DNA of 10,267 nucleotides from Thalassolituus sp. UBA674 (GTDB taxonomy: Bacteria > Pseudomonadota > Gammaproteobacteria > Pseudomonadales > Oceanobacteraceae): positions 133,774 to 144,040 of the forward strand of contig DBNK01000024.1 in assembly GCA_002298335.1 (NCBI GenBank), read 5' to 3'. Within the stretch, counting starts at the first letter, position 1. Each line of letters begins with the position of its first letter. The position numbers and the translations under genes were made by a program. Of the stretch, positions 4,730 to 10,267 are shown piece after piece. The notes under the pieces are model-generated. The model saw only the letters and a list, made by a program, of their open reading frames with translations. It was not told the origin of the DNA and did not search any database.

Positions 4730-7700
4730 TTAGTCGCCGATAGAAATCCCTAACCATGGATGGTATCTATACTTCTTTCCACCTTTCAGTTTTCGCAGTG
4801 CTATCTGCCCAAATTGCTTACTCACCACACCCAACTCACGCTCCAGCTCTTCCGACAAAGTCAGATACAGCGACTTCACATCCGTGGCTCCCCAGGGCGA
4901 TACCTGGTTACTGATATCCAGAGATTCATCAGTCAACACTTCGACCATTTCGTTCTGTGGCCTCATGTCCCACTCCCCTTCGCTGAACCGGATGAAGGTC
5001 AGGTCATCCAATTCGTCTTCCAGATAAAAGGTAAACAGGTCATTCGGTGTCGACTGACGAAAGCGCGTCAGTCGCTGAAGTTCACCGTGCCAGGTGTGGT
5101 TTTGATTAGAACTCCACCAGTAGTCGGCTGGTTTAGTATCTCTTAGCTGCAAATCTGAGTTTTCAATACGGCGTAAAGCGAAGTGAGTATGAAGGTGTTC
5201 GATATCGACTAAAGATTCTCCGTTCTTATTTCTGCTCTTTACAGCAATCCGAGGAATGGAACTGATGTACTGGTAGTCAGACTCTTGTAGTAACGAAGAT
5301 AGGGAATCTGAACTCAGCAACAAGGGACCTTTGCCCTGACGGTCTTTAGTGGTAAATGCCTCAAAACCCGGCCGGCTGAACACGAGATCGCTCTCAGTCT
5401 TTTTGTCTCCATGCTTGGTCATGCCCCTGACGTTGGTATCCAGTATCAGCATGTTGTGAGTATCAGGCACGTTTTGCCGGTGCCTCTGAATACGCCCTGC
5501 CAATTGAATCAATGAGCGCATTGAGCTTGGCTCGGCTATTGCCCAGTCGTAGTCATGATCACGACCGACTTCAGTTACCGGTGAGCCGAGTACGACAAAC
5601 AGGTGGTGTTTCTCTGAGTGCTTATCTAGTTCCTGTCGAATACTGGGCTGTTGCCATATCGCATTCTCATCGTGGCGGTTCAATACAGCATCCAATGTCG
5701 CTTCAATTTCTGAGCGTACAATCATCGGATGTTGGCTGTGATAGACGCACAGGTGAATACGAACATCGTCGGGGATAGTGGCACTGATCATATTCTGCGC
5801 CACTGCGACTAATGGCTCGATGTTCGCCATTCGGATCAGTCCCACACTTACTCGCTTTTTCGTTTGCGGGTCTTTTACGCTGTGATCCTGATGGAGTTGG
5901 TATGCTTCTCGGATAAATAGCCTGGCAAGCTCATCATGTACTTCAGCCTGACTGAATGTATTACTTGGGACTGAAATCAGGCGGGCCTTTCTTAATGTTT
6001 TCTCTTTCGTGTGCTGTTTCTCCAGAAGTGCAACCCGCTTGTTCATGAACTCCTTATTTTTGGATGTAAAATCTGCCTCATCGGCCGCTGACTCACTTTG
6101 TGAGCCAAACTCATCGAACCAGGCGCAAGGAACCGTATTTAATTCCGTTACCCTGCCGCACGCACGGTTGTATTCAATACGCCCTGCCCGGTATGCACTG
6201 AACAGACCTGTAATAAGTGCAGGCGGCATCGTCGCTGACGAAAATAGCACCCGCCCACCCAGCAAACCGCACCAGTTCACCAAACGTGCAAGCGCTGGTA
6301 TATCCTGCGGGTCGAAATCGTCTGGTTCATCAAGAATCAAATCAGAAGTAAGTAACCTCAGCATCGGGCCAATATGCTTCCCTCCACGCAGAGATTCAGA
6401 TGCAGGCATAAGATGATCGATAGTAGCGACCACAGCAGGTGCACTAAGCAACTGAAGAGCTTTATTTGGCTTACCCTGACTTGGTGTTTTCAACCAACGG
6501 CACAACACACTATCAACTAAAGTCCCGTCGTAATGGATGGCGTGCGTATCATCGAGCAAATCCTCTGACGACTCACTTCCCCCAACCGGTGCCTGCTCTT
6601 CTTCCGGCCCACTGTTTAGTTGCCGTTGAAGATTAAAATCATTCAGGTCTTTCACCGCTTGAGAGCCGATCATCACTGCCAATTGATCATCACTGAGTTT
6701 CAGGCGTTCACGTAGTGCATTACCCGTTTGCAGGGTTAATGTACGCAGACCCAGAGCAATAGTGAATCGACACCCCTCTTTATCTGCGCTACTCAGACCA
6801 TACATAATTCGAACGTTGGCATAGGTTTTACCCTTACCTGTTGACGCCATATTAATGCCAAAGAAACCATTATCCTGACTGCTTTGTGACACACCAACGG
6901 CAACATCGTACGCTTTATCCTGCCATTTAAAATCAGGATTCGATGATCGTTTCCGGATAACCTTAGGTTCATCCAGAGCAGGTAGCTCGGCTCTTAATTG
7001 AGGTAACTTACTCGCAAACAGGTACGCATTTCGTCCAACGGCAAGGTTATGCTCATCAAGTTGCTGCTTAGTTTTGCCCGTTTTACGATCAGTGTTCGCA
7101 AAGACCTGATAATCGGGATCCTGATAGCCAGGCTCCTGCTCCTGAGATGAGTACGAGTGATCGGCTAAGATCAGCGATAAACGAGCAATATGGCTGGTAA
7201 AATTATCTGTTTCTAACCAGTCTGTTTTTGATAGCTGTGGTAACTGTAATGCGCGTTTTGCCAGAGTGTGAGCTTGATTACACCATTTAAAACTAGTTAC
7301 CGGCGTACCATGTTTAAAGTTGAATACGGCCTTCCAGTCGGACGGACTCCAATCACCTGATGATGACTGAGGCGAATTCCAGTTAGCCCCCCATTCGTTG
7401 CTCTCAAGTGTCAGACGCTCCAGATTGGCTCCACCATCATTCAATTTATACGGATAAATAGGTAACCGATGATGGCTAACGATTAGCCATCCAACTAGCT
7501 TAGCAAAGGACTCCAAATCACGAATCGGATTGCGTTTGGATACAACCTCGCTTCCATAAATTTCGTGAAATCGTTTCAGAATTTCTGAATCATCACTCGT
7601 TTTGATGGTTCTGAGGTGCTCTAACCAATCTTGATCTTTACGCTCATCAACGAAAGCGGCAAATAGCAATAAAGAAAGCCATTCATGACGTAATGGTTCG

Positions 7701-8128
7701 GCTCTATTTACACCCGACGTTAACTTCTTCTGAAATAGTTGGTTGGCTTTGCCAAAGTCATGAAACAACCCTGCAATGCCTGCTGCTACGGCGATGACTT
7801 GAGCCGTATGCCAGTTATCTTCGGTTATTGATCTCAAGATATCCCGACCAGTAGTGTTGGTTGGTACGGTACCGTCACTATTGAATTTCTTTCGATTACC
7901 AACAATCCACTCGAGTTCGATACGTTGAGTACCTCGAAAACGCCTACAGGAAACTGCGGTGTTACGCCGGGCGGTTTTACGAAGCATTTTGCGTAAGGTG
8001 CTCAAACCTTCTTGAGTAATCGTACATGTCCAGGTCCGATCACCTGCTCGCTCTGCAAACTGATCTAAGATCCTGCGCGTTTCAGGCAAAGCTCTTTTGT
8101 TGCATTGAGATACCAGCAGCACAATCAC
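4730..8128 (-). CDS. cas3: Cas2-Cas3 fusion, helicase-nuclease and adaptation factor
   Basis: In type I-F, Cas2 is fused to the N-terminus of Cas3, so one protein serves both interference and spacer acquisition with Cas1. The product is 1132 aa. Residues 1 to about 95 are the Cas2-like domain (start IVLLVSQCNKRALPETRRIL). The HD nuclease follows, with H107, the H123-D124 pair in LFHDFGK, H148, H219-H220 and D323-H324 as metal-ligand candidates. The superfamily 2 helicase has Walker A MASTGKGKT (427-435), the DExD-type box DEPD (600-603), SAT (631-633) and motif VI QLAGRIQRHR (875-884). A C-terminal domain completes it. All key motifs are intact. It starts at a GTG overlapping the cas1 stop as GTGA, so translation is coupled. 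No U-rich terminator follows the stop; readthrough would be antisense to the crRNA-like RNA and the small ORF. Confidence 0.97.
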   Translation of the reverse strand: MIVLLVSQCNKRALPETRRILDQFAERAGDRTWTCTITQEGLSTLRKMLRKTARRNTAVSCRRFRGTQRIELEWIVGNRKKFNSDGTVPTNTTGRDILRSITEDNWHTAQVIAVAAGIAGLFHDFGKANQLFQKKLTSGVNRAEPLRHEWLSLLLFAAFVDERKDQDWLEHLRTIKTSDDSEILKRFHEIYGSEVVSKRNPIRDLESFAKLVGWLIVSHHRLPIYPYKLNDGGANLERLTLESNEWGANWNSPQSSSGDWSPSDWKAVFNFKHGTPVTSFKWCNQAHTLAKRALQLPQLSKTDWLETDNFTSHIARLSLILADHSYSSQEQEPGYQDPDYQVFANTDRKTGKTKQQLDEHNLAVGRNAYLFASKLPQLRAELPALDEPKVIRKRSSNPDFKWQDKAYDVAVGVSQSSQDNGFFGINMASTGKGKTYANVRIMYGLSSADKEGCRFTIALGLRTLTLQTGNALRERLKLSDDQLAVMIGSQAVKDLNDFNLQRQLNSGPEEEQAPVGGSESSEDLLDDTHAIHYDGTLVDSVLCRWLKTPSQGKPNKALQLLSAPAVVATIDHLMPASESLRGGKHIGPMLRLLTSDLILDEPDDFDPQDIPALARLVNWCGLLGGRVLFSSATMPPALITGLFSAYRAGRIEYNRACGRVTELNTVPCAWFDEFGSQSESAADEADFTSKNKEFMNKRVALLEKQHTKEKTLRKARLISVPSNTFSQAEVHDELARLFIREAYQLHQDHSVKDPQTKKRVSVGLIRMANIEPLVAVAQNMISATIPDDVRIHLCVYHSQHPMIVRSEIEATLDAVLNRHDENAIWQQPSIRQELDKHSEKHHLFVVLGSPVTEVGRDHDYDWAIAEPSSMRSLIQLAGRIQRHRQNVPDTHNMLILDTNVRGMTKHGDKKTESDLVFSRPGFEAFTTKDRQGKGPLLLSSDSLSSLLQESDYQYISSIPRIAVKSRNKNGESLVDIEHLHTHFALRRIENSDLQLRDTKPADYWWSSNQNHTWHGELQRLTRFRQSTPNDLFTFYLEDELDDLTFIRFSEGEWDMRPQNEMVEVLTDESLDISNQVSPWGATDVKSLYLTLSEELERELGVVSKQFGQIALRKLKGGKKYRYHPWLGISIGD

Positions 8129-9105
8129 GATGGCTCTCCCAGGGCTAACGCAACGTCCTTTATGGCATCAATCATCAGGTCCAACGCACCGTCTGTTTGG
8201 AATACGGCAATCAGGCGTTGGCGGAACTCCTGCTCTGAATCTCCCGCCATTGCCGCAATGAAAGCAGTCGGCATGACCATGGCATCTTTAATGAGATCAG
8301 CCACATCAAACACCAACCCACCCCGACGAGTTTTTCCGTGCAGAATGGCCAGTCCATGGGGTAATCCAAGTACCCAGCAAGCCGTCGCTGCCAGCCCATA
8401 GGCAAGGTAATTACCATGATCGAGGTAGCGATTTGCGATGTCTGCTCCTCCACCTTGCTTTGCACGAACAAAGTCTCCGTAATTGGTCGCTCGGGTAACC
8501 AGCTTGTATAGGAGCTTCGTCATGGTCGCTTCAATGGTAAGAACATGATTAACGTTGCCAGCATCGCAAAGTTTCAGATTGAACTGATCGACTACGCTCT
8601 TCAGATCATCAAGGTTAATATCGAAATCAAGGTCGCGGCTTCTGGAAAATTTATTCCAACTTACCTGAAGATACTTCAAGCGAATTTCCTGAAAACGAAT
8701 GGCTGCTTCAAGGCGTTTATTCTCGTCGAACCAAAAAGAACACCAGTGCTGCAGATATTCCGTTGGGCGATATTCACTTTGAGATGTCAGCCACTCGACA
8801 TCACAACTGACTTCATTTGTGGCAAATAATGGTGTTCCACCACCGCCACTAAAACCTATCAGAACACCAGCCTTTGCCAGCTCGCGAACAGCAGACTGAG
8901 TAATTGACGTCCCCGTACCCAGCAGTATCACTGTGGTATTGGCTATCGGGATGTTCCAATACAGAGACTCCCTTCCTTCCTCAGTAACATACTCCACACG
9001 CCCACCCTTAACGAGTACGCGGCAATATTGCAGGTAATAGAGATTGGCCCGCTTTGAGTGAAGTATTGTTTTCAAGTCCGATGGTGACAGATCTTCCATA
9101 TTCAT
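8125..9105 (-). CDS. cas1: Cas1, type I-F spacer integrase
   Basis: Cas1 joins new spacers to the leader-proximal repeat, in complex with the Cas2 domain of Cas2-3. The ORF gives 326 aa from the ATG at 9105. A second in-frame ATG at 9099 gives 324 aa starting MEDLSPSDLKTILHSKRANL, closer to known I-F Cas1 proteins. With that start the metal-binding residues are E190 (IEATMTK), H254 (LHGKTR), D265 and D268 (VFDVAD), the same numbering as the Pseudomonas enzyme, so 9099 may be the true start. Ribosome binding sites are weak for both. The conserved beta-rich N-terminal domain (GTGTSIT, SGGGGTPLF) and the all-alpha catalytic domain are complete. It overlaps cas2-3 by 4 nt and is first in its operon, behind a 144-bp gap that separates it from the WYL gene. 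Confidence 0.97.
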   Translation of the reverse strand: MNMEDLSPSDLKTILHSKRANLYYLQYCRVLVKGGRVEYVTEEGRESLYWNIPIANTTVILLGTGTSITQSAVRELAKAGVLIGFSGGGGTPLFATNEVSCDVEWLTSQSEYRPTEYLQHWCSFWFDENKRLEAAIRFQEIRLKYLQVSWNKFSRSRDLDFDINLDDLKSVVDQFNLKLCDAGNVNHVLTIEATMTKLLYKLVTRATNYGDFVRAKQGGGADIANRYLDHGNYLAYGLAATACWVLGLPHGLAILHGKTRRGGLVFDVADLIKDAMVMPTAFIAAMAGDSEQEFRQRLIAVFQTDGALDLMIDAIKDVALALGEPS

Positions 9106-9182
9106 TTACTCATTACCCTGTTAAATTGCCATCCATGGCCACTTCCCTGCGTATCACGACTCCTGTCGCTCCCCGATCTGCT

Positions 9183-9211
9183 ATTCAAACCGGGCAGGCT
9201 CTGCTGATCAA
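9183..9211 (-). promoter_or_regulatory. Candidate promoter of the cas1-cas2-3 operon
   Basis: On the minus strand TTGATC (9206-9211) and TTGAAT (9183-9188) are 17 bp apart, each with 4 of 6 consensus bases. A start near 9176 would leave a leader of about 70 nt before cas1. It is the best pair I see in the gap, but weak. Confidence 0.3.
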
Positions 9212-9218
9212 TTACTGT

Positions 9219-9249
9219 GCATATACACATGTCGGAATTTCCGGCATGT
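9219..9249. promoter_or_regulatory. Palindromic sequences between the WYL gene and cas1
   Basis: Two adjacent dyads are present: TGTGCATATACACA (about 9216-9229, 10 of 14 positions symmetric) and CATGTCGGAA-T-TTCCGGCATG (9229-9249, 9 of 10 arm positions complementary). The second lies directly after the WYL stop codon. No T-run follows on either strand, so it is not a standard intrinsic terminator; an operator for a dimeric repressor, such as the adjacent WYL protein, is possible. Confidence 0.4.
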
Positions 9250-10125
9250 TCATGCTCTGGGCAGGTAAGGTGTTATTTCGCGCTGACATTCCTGAGTCAG
9301 CATGATTTGCTGGGCTTCAGCATTTTCTTTGAGGCGGTCAAGCCGCAGGTGATTGAGGGTGTACAGCAGCAGTGCTGCACGCACCGGGTAACTGCGTTGG
9401 TAGATTCCGTTCTCGTTCTTCTGCATTCCGTATTCGAGGGCGATGACTTCCTGCTGTGCGGGTGTCAGGCGTACATCCGGCTGAATGGTGAGTGTGAGTA
9501 TGGTCTCCCATAACCTGTCATCTGAACGGGATTTTTCTGAGGCCCCTTCTTTTCCCCAGACTTCGCGGATGCGGCTGACGACGAAGTCTCTGAAGCCCTG
9601 ATTCTTTTCACACCATGCGCGCACATGCCAGCGGGCGCCATCGTGAATCAGGCTGTGAGGGCTGATGATACGGCCGTCGTTATCCGGGTTTGTGACCGAG
9701 GTATAGGCGATATCTATCCGGTTGTTCTGGCTGATGGCCTGAAGAATAGGCCTGACAATCTCCGGGTCTGGCCTTCGCTCAAAGGATTGCATGGGAAAAC
9801 AGCTGACACTGTTATATGCAGGAATTCCCTGCATATCGGCACCAATAAAATCGTGGATATATTCTTCAAGTGAACCCTGGGAGTATTCAGGAGCGAAGGT
9901 GTCAGTTGGAAAGTAGCCCTTCAGGCTTGCGTCGTATCTGAGGTTGCCCGGGCACAAAGCGATATATTCGTTGATGCGTTTACTGGCGGAGTCACGGCTG
10001 ATACTGAAAAGTTGCTGCAGGTGACCTGCGGTTAAGCGCTCTTCCCAAAGACATCTGAGTTCAATGTAGCGGAATACCTGCTGATGTTGATGTTGCCGGG
10101 CTGGGCGGGGTTGCTTGCGATCCAT
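9250..10125 (-). CDS. WYL-domain transcription regulator, BrxR/CapW-like
   Basis: A 291-aa protein with an N-terminal winged helix-turn-helix (about residues 15-75; LTAGHLQQLFSISRDSASKRI fits its recognition region), a WYL domain (about 120-190, with RWHVRAWCE at 165-173 and FRDFVVSRI at 178-186) and a C-terminal extension (about 205-285) like the WCX dimerisation region. This layout and length fit the BrxR/CapW family, dimeric repressors that control BREX, CBASS and other phage-defence operons and may sense a nucleotide or nucleic-acid ligand through the WYL domain. It is on the same strand as cas1, 144 bp upstream, so it could regulate the cas genes, or belong to another defence system beyond the right edge. 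Its codons look GC-richer than those of the cas genes, hinting at separate origin. The ATG at 10125 has GAAGGTGA close upstream. Confidence 0.85.
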   Translation of the reverse strand: MDRKQPRPARQHQHQQVFRYIELRCLWEERLTAGHLQQLFSISRDSASKRINEYIALCPGNLRYDASLKGYFPTDTFAPEYSQGSLEEYIHDFIGADMQGIPAYNSVSCFPMQSFERRPDPEIVRPILQAISQNNRIDIAYTSVTNPDNDGRIISPHSLIHDGARWHVRAWCEKNQGFRDFVVSRIREVWGKEGASEKSRSDDRLWETILTLTIQPDVRLTPAQQEVIALEYGMQKNENGIYQRSYPVRAALLLYTLNHLRLDRLKENAEAQQIMLTQECQREITPYLPRA

Positions 10126-10267
10126 GAGTCACCTTCATTTCCTGAAGCTGAACGATAATGGGGTGAGTAGGATGAGGCAATGCCGCCTGTCCGCTTTGTC
10201 TGGGATGAATAGCCGGTTCGTATCTCTTGCCAGGGATTGGGAGAAACAGAAGCCGGTCAAACCATCT
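10126..10267. other. Non-coding stretch at the right edge
   Basis: No convincing gene is seen. A short dyad, CTTCA-TTTCC-TGAAG (about 10133-10147), overlaps the ribosome-binding region of the WYL gene and could be an autoregulatory site, but it is too short to be sure. No clear promoter pair was found. Confidence 0.3.

Noticed and set aside
6009..6416. Plus-strand ORF of 135 aa opposite the cas2-3 helicase region
   Set aside because: Antisense to conserved helicase motifs on the minus strand; composition is that of a reverse-frame shadow.
8211..8471. Minus-strand 86-aa ORF within cas1
   Set aside because: Alternative frame of cas1 over its catalytic region; it has no features of its own.
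9221..9230. A second possible target of the mini-CRISPR guide upstream of cas1
   Set aside because: Only ATGTGTA matches on the minus strand, with no CC next to it and a mismatch at guide position 1, so it does not meet the seed and PAM rules.

Overview
The window carries a complete type I-F (Ypest/Csy, subtype I-F1) CRISPR-Cas locus, all major genes on the minus strand. Read in the direction of transcription, the order is: a WYL-domain transcription regulator, cas1, the cas2-cas3 fusion, a 395-bp intergenic region, then csy1 (cas8f), csy2 (cas5f), csy3 (cas7f), csy4 (cas6f), a terminator, a leader, and a CRISPR array that runs off the left edge of the window. The protein families, ATG/GTG starts with purine-rich ribosome binding sites, and moderate base composition point to a gammaproteobacterium; the species cannot be named from this sequence. 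The regulator at the right edge looks GC-richer than the cas genes and belongs to the BrxR/CapW-like group often found in defence islands, so the locus may sit in an accessory region.

Layout. 1-328: six identical 28-bp repeats with five 32-bp spacers, leader on the right. 329-412: leader. 413-435: intrinsic terminator of the csy operon. 458-4335: csy4-csy3-csy2-csy1, tightly packed with overlaps or 1- to 14-nt gaps. 4336-4729: the region of most interest. 4730-9105: cas2-3 and cas1, coupled by a GTGA overlap. 9106-9249: intergenic region with a palindrome and a candidate cas1 promoter. 9250-10125: WYL regulator. 10126-10267: no gene seen.

The key observation is in 4336-4729, on the plus strand, opposite to all cas genes. 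It contains two degenerate I-F repeats (about 4644-4671 and 4692-4719) flanking a 20-nt pseudo-spacer. Each repeat keeps a perfect Cas6f-type 5-bp hairpin, and the first keeps a near-canonical 8-nt 5' handle (CTCAGAAA). The first 11 nt of the pseudo-spacer match a site at 4354-4364 that is preceded by CC, the type I-F PAM. The only mismatch is at guide position 6, which is flipped out and not read in type I Cascade complexes. This site lies between csy1 and a small plus-strand ORF (4427-4606, 59 aa), over the predicted -10 of the csy operon and next to or over the predicted -35 of the small ORF. This is the architecture of a crRNA-like regulatory RNA (CreA/CreR): the Csy complex, loaded with a shortened, partly complementary guide, would bind but not destroy its own locus. 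It would repress csy transcription (autoregulation) and/or a toxin-like gene that makes loss of the Csy complex costly (CreTA-type addiction).

How the parts would work together: Cas1 and Cas2-3 acquire spacers at the leader end; Csy4 processes the array transcript; Csy1-4 form the surveillance complex; Cas2-3 degrades targets. The divergent mini-CRISPR and small ORF would use the same Csy complex as a sensor and repressor.
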